NCBI GenBank assembly: GCA_031763025.1
Contig: JASSKH010000019.1
Coordinates: forward strand, 7,708,336 to 7,772,335
DNA from: Macrocystis pyrifera
Lineage: Eukaryota > Sar > Phaeophyceae > Laminariales > Laminariaceae
Reading direction: 5' to 3'
DNA length: 64,000 bases
Part shown: in pieces, positions 48,365-59,590 of the stretch
Layout: the number at the start of each line of letters is the position of its first letter
Position numbering within the stretch: position 1 is the first letter of the stretch
The notes under the pieces: model-generated
Seen by the model: only the letters and a program-made list of their open reading frames with translations
The model's database searches: none
Told to the model about the DNA's origin: nothing
Translations under genes and position numbers: made by a program

Positions 48365-48683
48365 CCCGTGCCATGTTTCTCCTTTGTGATTGATGGCGGA
48401 AAATGTGAACAAAAAATAGAACACGATAGGAACTAATTATATCGATCTGAAGCCGCGATTCGATATCGAGCACCTCCAAAGTTGGGCTCCTGAGTAGAGC
48501 ACTTTTTGTTCCTAACATGAAATATCTAGGTTGCGTGCGGCAGTGAGACACAACATACATTCGGTTTCTTTTCTCACTTGTGCTTTGTCAATTTATGGCG
48601 ACTGTCACCGCTTGAAAAATGTCCCGAAATCAACATCTTGGTTACGTCTAGCGAAGCCAATCGCGTAAACACATGCCTCTGTC

Positions 48684-48872
48684 ATGGAGCCTCCAACGGG
48701 GCTCTTCTGGGATGTCTTCGGCGGGTCCCCTCATCCGCCGGGCGGTACGGTGGGTCGCCACTCATTATTGGGGTCCAGTGTACTAACATCCGACGCACGC
48801 CGTAAACACGGTACTGGCTTTGAGCTACCACGGTTCAGCTGTACGATATTCACCACCGAGTCTAGCAGCGGT
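48684..48872 (+). CDS. Candidate exon
   Basis: The frame from ATG 48684 reads MEPPTGLFWDVFGGSPHPPG, then RFSCTIFTTESSS, just before a GTTAGC donor-like site. It is coding-like but unrecognised. It may belong with the exon at 48104. Confidence 0.3.
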
Positions 48873-48892
48873 TAGCTCTGTTCCCCATTCGG

Positions 48893-49068
48893 ATCGTGCC
48901 TGCGACCATTTCGTTGGCGAGCCTTACAATCAACGCAATCAATGTGCATTCCGATCCTCCGAAAAGGAAATAAAGTTGCACAGTATACTGCAGAACGATA
49001 CATCAATCACTATGGCGCGAATAATAAGAGCCGTTGAACGTCGAGGCCCTAAACGTGGCCTCCTTGCG
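48893..49068 (+). CDS. Candidate exon with strong donor
   Basis: The translation includes CAFRSSEKEIKLHSILQNDT, then MARIIRAVERRGPKRGLLA, and ends exactly at a GTAAGA donor. It is basic and protein-like. No family was recognised and the acceptor was not clear. Confidence 0.3.
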
Positions 49069-49379
49069 GTAAGAATAAATTTATGCAAATCTAAGGCTAC
49101 CTCACAGCATAAATCCTAGGGAACTACTGTGTTGGTGGTATCGATGTATGGGCAATACACAGTCGTGGTCCCACTGTAGTGCGTTCCACTTAAGTGTCAG
49201 GTCCTACTTAATAGCGGTCAGAATCGCTTGTAGCGTCTAAGTGCGGTCCTCACCTTAAACTGGGATTTATCCCTCTTTTGTGCGGGCACCACTCACTTGG
49301 ACAGCACCCTAGACAAAAGGCGGGCTCCACTGTTTGTTCACGAACACCGTGCGCTTCGTACGCTGCAGGTCGCCTTCCA
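49069..49379. other. Intergenic, nothing firm
   Basis: A motif of the type AGTGCGGTCCTCACCTTAAACTGG here recurs as AGTGCGGTTCTTCCCTAAACTGG at about 50861, so a further short repeat family is likely. Confidence 0.4.
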
Positions 49380-49670
49380 GGCGGCAACCGCTGCCGTCAG
49401 TAGCCACGAGTGGGTTCGTGTTAGGTACGGGGGGAAGTCTATGCTGTAGTTTAGTGGATACCTGAGGTCAAGTTATGTACTTCATTTTGCTCATAGACAA
49501 CATATCACATGCGCCTTTGTCTTGTGTATTGTTTGGTGGGATGCGTCGTGCTTCCTAGTCAAAATTATGTTTGAAATGTCATTTTTTATCTTAGTAGGGC
49601 TCTAGCACCTTCGTGTGACCATGGACTCCTTGCTTTGAGAGTGAATATCAGACCAACAACAACAATTATC
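49380..49670 (+). mobile_element. Second dispersed repeat family, copy 1
   Basis: This shares AGCCACGAGTGGGTTCGTGTT, CTATGCTGTAGTT, TGCGCCTT and GTGACCATGGACTCCTT in order with 53280-53650, and both end near an ACAACAACAA run. The 3' end resembles the (AAC)n-tailed family at 7440 but the body differs. Confidence 0.55.
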
Positions 49671-50339
49671 CCGGGACCGTGAAGACTCAACAGCAATACG
49701 ACGTACAGTAGGTACAGACGAAACTCAGTTACAGGACAGCGTACACATCGACAACGTGTCAGTGCACAGGAATCTGTGTACTCACCTCACCGGTAGTACC
49801 AACACGTACGATGCCGTGTGCAACGGCATTGTTTTTTTTTTTTTCAGAGAGCACGCCAAAGCTTCGTGACGGCGAAACATGTCGCGGACTATGGGGTGGC
49901 CGCCTTCCCGCCATTCATTTTAGCGAAATAGAGAACCCCGACAGTGATAATTTACTCCATTATATGCGTTTCTGCCGAGACAACTATCCACGACCGTCGA
50001 TCGCGGTGCCGGGGAAGCGCAAACGTTGACAACACGCGCGGCCATGACACAGGGCAGTGGAAAGGCTCCAACCTTCCCCATAGAAGCAAACCCTTCAAGC
50101 GATCACGTCTGGCTGTCAAGGGCGTGGTTCAGGCGCCACCCACCAGAAACACGTTGATAGCAACAGTAACAAGCCCATTCGTCTGATACTGCTGCGCCCA
50201 AGGGCTGCGGTGTATCGTCGTGTAGGGTCCCTGGTGGCCCTGGTCACTTAGTCATTACGGTGTAGGGACCCACGTTATTGTGGTCCCCGCGCTATGCAGT
50301 AGCCGCATAAATATGTTTCCCCATTCTTCCAACTGGCTC
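49671..50339. other. Intergenic, nothing firm
   Basis: There is a poly-T run at 49833-49845. Two GTGTAGGG(T/A)CCC motifs at 50220-50275 are spaced 40 bp apart. No gene was seen. Confidence 0.4.
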
Positions 50340-50775
50340 CTTCTCTTGGTTTAGGCTTTTGTTCCTTTCTCCTGCCCACCGTCTTCACGCCGGTGTTTGC
50401 ATTGTCCTTCGTGTCGCTTCGGCCTTGCAGCAGCTATCCGTTTTGCGTGAGGGAGTAGTATGTTCTTCCAGCGGCCTTTCTGATCGCCTTCCGCCGTTTG
50501 TATCATGTTTCATTCATAGTTCCATTTCTTTCTTGTGTTTTTTTTCTCATGTACCCCTTTTTATGGTCTTGCTTTTCTTGCGGTGTTCTCGTACCCGGAA
50601 CGCTGGCGTATTATATTCTTTACCCGAGCATTTGCGATGTATATTCATGTTTTTTTTCCTCTGTCCCTCAGTAGTCTGTGACCACATAAATAGCATCTCT
50701 GTAAGATAAGGAATCAGGACGGACAAAGGGTGTGCTGATGAAGCTGGGTAGGAAAAACGGTTTCATGCGACGACA
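50340..50775 (+). mobile_element. Dispersed repeat with conserved 3' core, copy 2
   Basis: It shares with 7440-7866 the pyrimidine-rich body (GGCCTTTCTGA, TTTGTAT, TGTTTCATT, TCTCGTACCCGG-ACGCTGGC) and the core GTGACCACA..AGGAATCAGGACGGACA. The AAC tail is degraded to ACGACAACACGG. Confidence 0.65.
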
Positions 50776-51227
50776 ACACGGAACACATTACAATTTCCAC
50801 GTCATTAGTCGGTGGTCCACATTATGCAAGAGTAATACGTTTCCTCATGTATGATACTTTAGTGCGGTTCTTCCCTAAACTGGACCCTACTGCAGGGTGG
50901 TACCTCACTTGGACGGTTATGGGCGGGGTCCCACTTTGGCGCGGTTATGGCAACCTGATGACCGACCACACGGAAGTGGGACAACGATTGCATAGGCGAA
51001 CATAGCTCGAAGCGTTTCACAAATGTTCTGTGGGTTCATACGCCTACACGTAGACCCAGGATGCGTTTCATATGTTCTGTCGGCATTTAGTCGGTATCCA
51101 GGCGCGTTGTAGCTTCTGATAGAAATAACACGAGACAGAAAGGGGTATATCCCACCTCCTCCAAAACAAAAATGTTGACTGCAAAGGGGGGCCGACGGTT
51201 CGACGACGCAGACATCCATTTACTCGG
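50776..51227. other. Intergenic, nothing firm
   Basis: Only short frames and a GGTCC-type short repeat at 50861-50945. Confidence 0.4.
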
Positions 51228-51330
51228 TGTGCTCTTTTCACCTTAAACCGTTCTTTCCACCCGTTGATATCCAACACAACCAGTGTCCGTGCAGGGTCCT
51301 GATTCCTAGATAGACGCACCTATGTTGCAA
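51228..51330 (-). mobile_element. Dispersed repeat core, reverse copy
   Basis: The minus strand reads AGGAATCAGGACC, then CACGGACACTGGTTGTGT, then GGTGGAAAGAACGGTTTAA. This is the 3' core of the (AAC)n family in the opposite orientation and shows the family is truly dispersed. Confidence 0.6.
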
Positions 51331-51848
51331 ACCAATCACGCCACAGAGTTATTAAATTGTCATGCACTAACCAGAGTATCTTATCGGACGCAATAGACCT
51401 TCCCGTCGCATAGCTAAGCCACGTTACCTTTCTTCATCACCCGGGGTCGTTTCCTGTGGCGGGGTGGTATTGAACTTACCCCAGTGATAAGGACACGTTT
51501 CGTTCGAGTTTTGGAACATTCATCACCGGTTGGTGCTTTGTAGTATTGGTTATGATGGAGGGGTGGAAGGAGCAAAATGAGAAATATTTGAAACACATGG
51601 CACACCAACCCCGGGTGATAGCAAGGGTGGCGGTATCGCAAGCCACGACTATTGACACATTACTTACGCTTTTAGGCAGTTACCAGGTAGGTGATAACAA
51701 CGCGGGGTGATACCACAAACCGCGTTGACCGGCACCTTTTTACAGTCGGGTACCAGAAGGGGTGCTAAACAAGGGGGGTGATACCATTGGGGTGAAATGA
51801 CCGTAGCACTTGCGGACCACTCTATCGAAACGACCAAAAGGACTCGTG
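51331..51848. other. Intergenic with short GGGGTGATA direct repeats
   Basis: At 51690-51800 the motifs GCGGGGTGATACCA, GGGGTGCTAAA and GGGGGGTGATACCA recur. No gene was seen. Confidence 0.4.
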
Positions 51849-51959
51849 CTATTACGGGGGGCCATAGTTAATACGACCAAATATTGTTAGTAAAAATAGG
51901 TAAATATAAAGGTTTTTATGTATACCATAGGTCCTGTTAACTATGGACCCCCGTAATAG
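51849..51959. mobile_element. Foldback/MITE-like element, family CTATTACGGGG, copy 3
   Basis: This is the best copy of the family. The ends CTATTACGGGGGGCCATAGT and, on the other strand, CTATTACGGGGGTCCATAGT are near-perfect 23-bp inverted repeats around a 65-bp AT-rich centre, 111 bp in all. No coding capacity. Confidence 0.85.
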
Positions 51960-52159
51960 GAAAGGAACACATCACGCTATTCTGAGCATTTTCTATTGTG
52001 CCCGACTGGGCTCCTTAACCCATTTGTTTTTTTAAACCACCCTATTTTTCACAGTATTGTTCGTGATATACCCAGGTGATCCTATTGTTCGTATGTATGT
52101 ACTTTTTAGCTTTTCCCTGGCTCCGTTTCAGGGTGGAGTATAGAGTTAATGTATTGCTA

Positions 52160-52476
52160 TCAACTGAGGAGACCCGGAAGGTAAACGTAGGCTGCACCAC
52201 TCCTGTATGCGTCAGGGGGCTCTTCTGCCGCAAGAGGGGCCGGCGCTGCCGCGTTTAGGGGGCTGCCGCTGTTGCTGCCAGACGGCTTTGTACTGCTGCG
52301 GCCAGGGGGGGCTGGGGCTGTTGATGTCGAGACTGGAGGCACGACAAGCTAGTTGTGCCGGTGCCGCAGACACGGGCTGACGCAGGATTTGCTGCTGTGG
52401 CTAATTCATCTAGCGCTGCTACGGACGCTTGAGGCGCAGGCACCGCAGGAGTAGTTTGCGCACGGACAAAGAACAA
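52160..52476 (-). CDS. Ala/Pro-rich coding-like segment
   Basis: The minus-strand frames here are free of stops over about 300 bases and rich in Ala, Pro, Ser and Gln (for example AVPAPQASVAALDELATAA). Two frames are open together, so composition rather than selection may explain it. If real, it would be a disordered region of a larger protein. Confidence 0.25.
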
Positions 52477-53279
52477 AGCGATCGGCGTCCTGCGTATGGC
52501 TAGAGACGCGCCACTAAGCCATGTCTACCATGGACGTACAGCGGGCGAATAACAGCAATCTGGAGATGGCAGGTGTTAGCCGAGGTGGTATGTTGTTGTT
52601 ATAGACCTGGCAGGGTGGCTGGATCGGTGGGTGAGAGTAGGGGTGATTGCCAGTGTTGCAACGTTCCTTCCGGCGTACCACTAGTGTGTGATTTTACCGT
52701 TATCATACCTGCACAAGGAATGCTGCCACCGCTTGATGTGTGACGAGACGTCAGCGCCACCAGCCCCAGAAGCTCCTGCTTGAATCGCATGATGTTGATT
52801 TACGCCTAACGCTTACTGTGGTATGTATAAAGAGAAATTGGGTGAGAGGAAAAGACCTGCGCCACAGAGAGCATATTCTTAGACGTACCATCCCCCACGC
52901 CTCCGGAAACAAAGGAGGGAAAGGGGGAGAAAACAACCCGAACAAAACGACATACAAGGTACCAGTTGTTGGGCAATACTGTAGGTATCAAGGCTTTTCT
53001 GCGGAGTGGTTTTATTTCGGTGTCGTTTTCTGCACACATACAGGTTGTTCAGTAAGACTTTGGCCATGCCGCCAGTTAGAGTTGTATGCAGCAGTTGAGG
53101 CATTAGCCGAACACCAACTAAGCATTGGAAGTTGTTAATAGGTGTGAGAAAAAAACGAGTTATTTCAGCTTTGAGTGTTGAACGACAACAGTGGCAGTCG
53201 GAGCTACAGCTAGTGTTGGTTTGCTAGGTATTAGAGTTCGTTGCAGCGATGCCAACTATCCGACTAAAGTGTTTGGGTT
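52477..53279. other. Intergenic, nothing firm
   Basis: A 132-codon plus-strand frame (52740-53138) is low in coding character. Confidence 0.35.
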
Positions 53280-53650
53280 TCCTTGTTCATGCCTACGTCA
53301 GAAGCCACGAGTTGGTTAGTTGTGGGAACGGGGGAGAGCTCTATGCTGTAGTTGAGAGTATACCCGTCACCATCTTGCTGCTGTAGTTCAGTACAAACAT
53401 TGCCGTATTCTCATGTGTGCAACTTCTTCGTCCCGCGACTATGGGAGTGTTGTAGCTCAGTATACACGTTGATTTCACTTCATGCGTGCGCCTTCTTCGC
53501 CTCGGGCATTTGCAGGTGAAAAGCGTCGCGCTTCCCAGCTATATTTTGGTATATGTGGTTATTATTAACGAGATCTCGCTTGGGCTCGAACATTTTTATG
53601 TGACCACGAACTCCTTTATTTCACGGTTATAAAACGACAACAACGTCGTG
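53280..53650 (+). mobile_element. Second dispersed repeat family, copy 2
   Basis: Partner of 49380-49670. This copy contains an internal repetition of CTGTAGTT/TTGTAGCTCAGTA and ends AACGACAACAACG. Confidence 0.55.
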
Positions 53651-53986
53651 TTCTTTTGTTGGGTACCTTTTGGCATCCGCTTCCACGAATTATTTTTGTA
53701 CGGTCCGACGTCTCGTGAAATCTTCTAGATTTTAAAAAACCTTCGTTGTGAACGCACAGATTGGTTCGGAAGTTTCTGTTGGTCTATCAGATAAACGGCA
53801 AGATGCCGATACTGGTTGCAATGAGAACCAGGTGGTACGGGGGGCGCATGCACGTGATCAACATCTGTTTTGCTCGTACTTCTTATCTCCTTACGCGTTC
53901 AAGAAGCAGACTGTGTGGATCATGCTTTTGTGTTTGTAACCCCCTGCTGGTAGAGTGTTAGCTGAGAAGTACGGTCGGTGAGCATC
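53651..53986. other. Intergenic, nothing firm
   Basis: Short frames only. Confidence 0.3.
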
Positions 53987-54081
53987 ATGAACCCAAGCAT
54001 GCGACCGGGGCTGAACCCTTCTCCTTCCTCAACACCAGGGAACATGCCGCAACTACAGCGGTCGCCATCATGGCATACTAG
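53987..54081 (+). CDS. Small candidate first exon
   Basis: From the ATG the frame reads MNPSMRPGLNPSPSSTPGNM, then PQLQRSPSWHT, and ends at an AG|GTATAA donor. The Ser/Pro/Asn-rich composition is typical of a disordered N-terminus. No downstream exon was identified. Confidence 0.3.
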
Positions 54082-55149
54082 GTATAACGAGTCACAATCC
54101 GTAGACAACTCTGAAAGCAATATAAAATCTACACACCCCATAGAACGCGCGGTCGAATTATCACACCATGTTTGCAAATATGAATTTTTAGGCTTTTTTC
54201 CATGTCACAGTTTCGTTTCGTTTATCTATTTTTTTTTAGACGATTTTTTTCAGGCTGCTAGGACGAGGAGGCGACAAAAAACTATTTATTTCTTAAGAGC
54301 GAAGAGGAATTCTCCGAAATATGTTGTCGCGTAGGCGCGCGTAAACATTTCGCTAACAAACGCAGAGGCCTCAGTGAGGAAGGCCTTTCCCTGTTTCAGT
54401 ACTTCAGGGGTGGGAAGGTTGTACACTAGTGAGAATCCAGAGCTTTCTAGATCTTTTTTTACTTATTTTCGGCCCAAACAGCAGTGTTCTCACTATCGAA
54501 AACGTCATTTTCCTGTCCGTTCTGTTAACTGTATATTTTCACGAGGCCGGGAGACCAGCACATTTTTTAGTGAAAGCCGTTGTTTATAATTACCCGGAAA
54601 CCCGGGAATGGGGGGTGGACGAGGACCCCCCGCGGCCGTAACCCTTCCGGTAGTGCACTAGCCTTGTACAGAAACCTAAATCCGGCTTGATAGTTGCTAG
54701 TCTATCGTCGCCACGACGGGACTACGGTAAAGAAGGGGTAGACATAAATGGCCAGCGCCCCACAAACAACGAAGCCAGCAGTAAACCGCAACTAGGGATT
54801 GAAACGCGTGCTACGATAGGGGTTGAACATTTTTTAGTCGGAAACGTTTTCGGAAGTACGTGCTCTTTAACCCTGAATCGTTTCTCTTAGCAAAGGGCTG
54901 CAGTTGTTTTAGCTGTGTACTTATCATTAACGCCATGGGAAGATTGTGTATAGGATAGCACTGAAACGTTCCTCCACAATCGTATTTTGAACTGTGAGGT
55001 ACCTAGAGCTCCTCAAGGTCATGTGAGGAGGCTCCAGAAGCAAATAATATGGTCCACTTCTACCGATGCATGCGTCTTCGAAAACCATATACCAGATGTG
55101 ACTACTTTATTCACTACCAGGTATTTGGCAATGTATAGTGATTGTTCCA
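54082..55149. other. Intergenic, nothing firm
   Basis: Several short plus-strand frames; none with a domain or splice context. Confidence 0.35.
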
Positions 55150-56573
55150 ATCACACCACGCAAATATGAGGGAATCCAAAATCCGACGATTTTAGACATA
55201 CCTCATACCTGGTGTTTATTTTAAGGAGACGCGGAAATTCGACGAAAACACACGTTTCTACCTCGGTGGGAACTTGAGGATCTGTGTGATCTGTACCTAT
55301 GTGTAATCTGCAGGATCTGTATGATCTGTACACATGTACACGTGTGATCTGCAGGATCTGTACGATCTACCTGAGTGGAATCTGTGTGATCTGTATGATC
55401 TGTTCATCTTCACCGGGATTGGGTCTGTATGATCTGCATGATCTGCACATGTGTACTTTTGGGTTTCGATGACCTGCAGGAATTGTATTATCTGCAGGAT
55501 CTTTGGTACTGGGCAGGTGTGTGTACCTGAGGGGTTTGTTGATGTGTGTGATACGTACATATTTACCGGGTGGTATCTGTATGATGAGGTATATACTTCT
55601 CACGTGTATATCTGAGTGGGAACTTGCAGATTTTTGTATGATCTGCTGCTGTAAATCTGGGTACTTCATAATAGGTTACATCATGTTTGGCCGGGATGGG
55701 GTCCGTATGAGGTAGATATCCAGACGTGTGTAGACTAGTGGCAACTTGATCTGTGTGATCTACAAGATCTGTAAGATCTATTTGAGTGGAATATGTGTGA
55801 TGTATATGAATGGGGTCAGTACGATCTGCATGATCTGCACATATTTTTCGGTGACCTGCAGGATCTGTATGACCCGCAGGATCTGTAATATTTGACAGGT
55901 GTGTACCTGAGTGGGATCTTGGTCTGTGTGATCTGTACATCTTCACCGGGTGGGAACTGCATGATCTGCGCGAACTGTGCACATGTTTTTGTCGGGAAGA
56001 TCAAAGAATCAATCAGGACAAATAAAGCTCGAAAATGAGTTGATGGACAACTTTATACACGCACAACGCAATTAGCACCCGATACAAAATAACTGGCACA
56101 CGAAATAGCAAGGGTGTGATGAAAATATCAGTCGCACGGACTCAGAAAAACGAAGATTAGCAGCAAGGAATGCAACCCGCGCCAGCAACAACAGCAGTAG
56201 CTATGCCGTCACAGTGTGCAGCGGCGGCGTCATCGGCACGAACACCATGATAAGCCACCGTGTGACACGGCCAGGCGCCAGCCTCAACAATAGTAGCGGT
56301 AGTAGCATCTGTACCGTGATTGTGCACAGCAGTGCGATGCAGCAGCGCTAGCAACAACAGGAGCAGCAAGATAAGAAATAAGCAACCGCGTGGCACGGGG
56401 CAAAAATAATATGGGTAGCAGCAAAAAAAGCAACCGGTCCCAGCAACAGTAACAGCCATACAGTGATTGCGTGTAGCAGTAGCGGCAGCAACAACAGGAG
56501 TATTAGCAGAATAATAAGCAAACCGTGTGGAACGGGCACATTGTACAAAGGGCAGTGAACACTCGGCTAGTAC
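55150..56573. repeat. Tandem segmental duplication, copy 1, with ATCTG arrays
   Basis: The first ~850 bases are dense in GATCTGTATG/ATCTGCATG words at a spacing near 10 bp. The rest contains AGCAAGGGTGTGA, CAGCAGTAGC and ends GTGTGGAACGGGCACATTGTACAAAGGG. The same order occurs at 57060-58508, offset by 1.86-1.94 kb. The minus-strand frames made of repeated RSYRS and DHTD words are products of the repeat. Confidence 0.85.
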
Positions 56574-56604
56574 AGGGAACACAATACGGTCGGCAAATAT
56601 CCGA

Positions 56605-56890
56605 TAAATGATGAATCGCAACCCGATACTAAAAAAAAGGCACCAGGTATGTACGTGCGTGGTGGCTCAGCCTTTTCTCACGTCTTGTGGCCAAGCAGTC
56701 ACGAGCACACGAGCACTCTGCAGCAGCAGCAGCAAAACTCAGCAGCACTCCAGCAACACCCGATTCGAGCAGCACTCGTACGCCTCTTGATGCTTTTCTT
56801 GTACTGCTGCTGCGTACCGCTCGAGCAAAACACGAGCGCACGAGCATGAGTAGGTTTCCAAGTCTATATTGCACCGCTAAAAAAAGACAC
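56605..56890. repeat. CAG-rich repeat family, copy 1
   Basis: This shares TGATGAATCGCA-CCGATACTAAAA, GTGGCTCAGCCTT, TCTCACGTCTTGTGGCCAAG and a CAGCAG run with 59906-60192 and, with deletions, 59608-59815. Confidence 0.8.
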
Positions 56891-57059
56891 GGGACCGCGG
56901 CATTTATGTATGATCTGGAGGATCTGTACAATCGGGATACTGCACACTTGCTTTCAGCATGTTTAGCCGGGATGGGGTAAACATTTAACACGTGTGTACC
57001 TGAGCGGGAACTTGTTGGATTTCTAGGTATTGTGAAGGATCTAAAAAATCTGAGTACTT

Positions 57060-58209
57060 CACACTTGTTTACATCATGTTTAGCCGAGATGGGGTCTGTA
57101 CGAGGTAGATATTTTACACGTATCTACCTGAGTGGGATATTGATATGTGTGGTCTGTACCTTTGTGTAATCTGGAGGACCTGTATGATCTGGACACATGT
57201 GTATCTGAAGGATCTGTATGATCTACCTGAATGGAATCTGCATGATCTGTGTGATCTGTTAATCTTGACCGGGATGGTGTCTGTATGATCTGCATGATCT
57301 ACACATGTTTATCGGTGGGTTTGCATGACCCGCAGGAATTGTATGATCTAGAGGATCATTAGTATTTAGCAAGTGTGTGTACCTCAGCGTGAGGTTGGTG
57401 TGTGTTACCTGTACATATTTACCGGGTAGTATCTTTATGATGAGGCAGATATTTCCCACGTGTATATCCGAGTGGGAACTTGCAGGATTTCGGTATGATC
57501 TGCTGCCGTAAATCTGGGTACTTCATAATAGGTTACAACATGCTTGGCCGGGATGGGGTCCGTATTAGGTAGATATCCAGACGTGTGTAGATGAGTAGGA
57601 ACTTGATCCGTGTGATCTGTGCATATGTGCGACCTGGACGATCTGTATGATCTAACTTAGTGGAATACATGGGATCTATATGACATTTTCATCTTGATCG
57701 GATGGGGTCTGTACGATCTGCATGATCTGCACATATTTGTAGGTGGGTTTACATCACCTGCAAGATGCGTATGACCCGCAGGATCTGTAATATTTGACAG
57801 GTGTGTGTACCTGAGTGGGATCGTGGTCTGTGTGATCTGTACATCTTCAACGGGTGGGATCTGCATGATCTAGATGAACGGTGCATATGTTTCGTCGGGA
57901 AGATCAAATAATCAATCAAGACAAAATCAAGCTCGAAGATGAGTTGATGGACAATCCTATACGCGCGCAACACAATCAACAGCCGGTGTAAAATATTCTG
58001 GTACACGAAATAGCAAGGGTGTGAAAAAAAAAATCAGTCGCGCGGACACCAAAAAACGTAGCAGCAAGGAAAGCAACCTACGCAAACAACAGCAGTAGTC
58101 ATGACGTGACAGTATGCAGCAGCAGCGTCATCAGCACGAACACCAAGATGAACCACCATGTGACACGGGCAAAAATATACTTTGGGTAGCATCAAGAACA
58201 GCCTAATCT

Positions 58210-58240
<31 letters not shown>

Positions 58241-58508
58241 CAGCAGCTAGAGCGTTATTGTACGCACCAGTGTGCAGTAGCAGCGGAGCACAACAACAGG
58301 ACCGGCAGCAAGATAAGTTACTTTGTGGCAAGGCAAAAATAAAATATGGGTAGCAGCAAGAAAAGTAACCTGTCCCAGTACAAGTAGCAGCCATACCGTG
58401 ATTGTGTGTAGCAGTAGCGGCAGCGAGAACAGGAGTAGTAGCAGAATAATATGCAAACCGTGTGGCACGGGCACATTGTATAAAGGGCAGTGAACATCAG
58501 GCTAGTAC
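57060..58508. repeat. Tandem segmental duplication, copy 2, with ATCTG arrays
   Basis: Copy of 55150-56573. Near its end CATTGTATAAAGGGCAG (58474-58490) contains a TATA-like word where copy 1 has TGTACAAAGGG. A (TAG)n run lies inside. Confidence 0.85.
58211..58246. repeat. (TAG)n microsatellite
   Basis: About 11 uninterrupted TAG units run into CAGCAGC. Confidence 0.9.
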
Positions 58509-58535
58509 ACGCGACTCTTCTTTGCGGGGGCTCTG

Positions 58536-58802
58536 GTGCGGCAACACGAGGGGCGATTACCCAGTCGGTTGATGTTCGGGACGATCGCTGGTGGGGAGAG
58601 CGCGAAACCCGGCGGGAAGCTCAAGACTTGGCCTGGAGCCATTGCTGAGGACTTTAGAGTGTTCAAAGCCACCGAGGGATCAGCGGAAGACTCCCCCTTT
58701 GTCTTTGGAGTTGGGACCGCACTGTGGCCCACTGCACCAAAACAGACGGGAAAGTGGTACCGGGGAATCCTCGAAGCAGCTGAACCGTTAATGGGCAGGT
58801 GA
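58536..58802 (+). pseudogene. Coding fragment of unknown family
   Basis: The frame contains MFGTIAGGESAKPGGKLKTW, then AEDSPFVFGVGTALWPTAPK and KWYRGILEAAEPLMGR, which is strongly protein-like. It closes at a stop that also lies in a GCAG|GTGACA donor context, and the same frame stays coding-like for another ~20 codons beyond, so it is either an exon end or a decayed gene. The upstream TATA-like word is at about 58478. No family was recognised. Confidence 0.4.
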
Positions 58803-59487
58803 CACGAGGCTGAGGCAAAGCTAAGTAGACAGCGCCGCGCATCCGTTGCGGTTAGTGTTAATGAGAACAGGGGGGGGAGGTAACAGCAGGAGGGGTAGAA
58901 GGAACACCGTACAAGTGTATGGGGGCAGGGAGGGGAACGAGAGGAGTAGAAGGGAAACCGCGGTAGAAGAAAGTAGCAAAGAGACCGCAGACAGGGTAGC
59001 AAGGTATCAGGTCGTCTAATAGATTGGACGTTTCTTTGCTACTCGTACCGCCACTGCTGCGGCCGCTCGGTATGCATTCATTGGCTTGGTGCTTGAATTT
59101 TTCCTCATGACTTAACTTTTTCCTATATTTTCCCGTTCTTATCCTTGTGAAAGAAGTACTCCATAGTGGGTTGGTGACGAGCGTATTTTGTCCCACTCAT
59201 TCTGTTTTACTTCGTTAAGTGTTCCCCGGGATGCATATTTCCCTTTTTCCTTCCCGTTTCTTCCCCCTTGCACGTCCATTTCGGCTCATGCTCGGGGTAA
59301 GTATGTGTCTGAGCTTTGGTTTCCATTTTCTTTGTTTATCATGGATCTTCGCCTGTTCTTTTTCACTTTGGTTTTTTCGTTGCTTCTCGTTCTTTATGGT
59401 GTATTTTGGTTGATGGCGTATGTATGTATGTTGTGTCGGCCGCACCTAGTGTATTGCGTAGGTTAGTAATGCATTACGGCTCTGTGT
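58803..59487. other. Intergenic, pyrimidine-rich on one strand
   Basis: 58860-59000 is purine-rich (plus), and 59190-59410 is pyrimidine-rich like the bodies of the (AAC)n family. No gene was seen. Confidence 0.35.
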
Positions 59488-59590
59488 GATTACAGCACTT
59501 TCTAGGGTGAAGAATCAGCACGGACACTGCGCTTGCTGGATGTCGACAAGTAGAAGAACGGTTTGATGTGAACACACACACGCAACGCAA
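59488..59590 (+). mobile_element. Dispersed repeat core, copy 4
   Basis: GTGTGATTACAGCACTTTCTAG, GAAGAATCAGCACGGACACT, then GTCGACAAGTAGAAGAACGG. The tail is ACACACACACG instead of AAC repeats. It runs directly into the tandem CAG-rich units. Confidence 0.6.

Noticed and set aside
56157-56621. Leu-rich membrane-like frame on the minus strand
   Set aside because: It is produced by CAG/TAG-rich repeat DNA shared with 58203-58474.
55150-58508. Proteins built of RSYRS or DHTD repeats on the minus strand
   Set aside because: They are translations of the ATCTG repeat and shift frame repeatedly, with no start or splice context.
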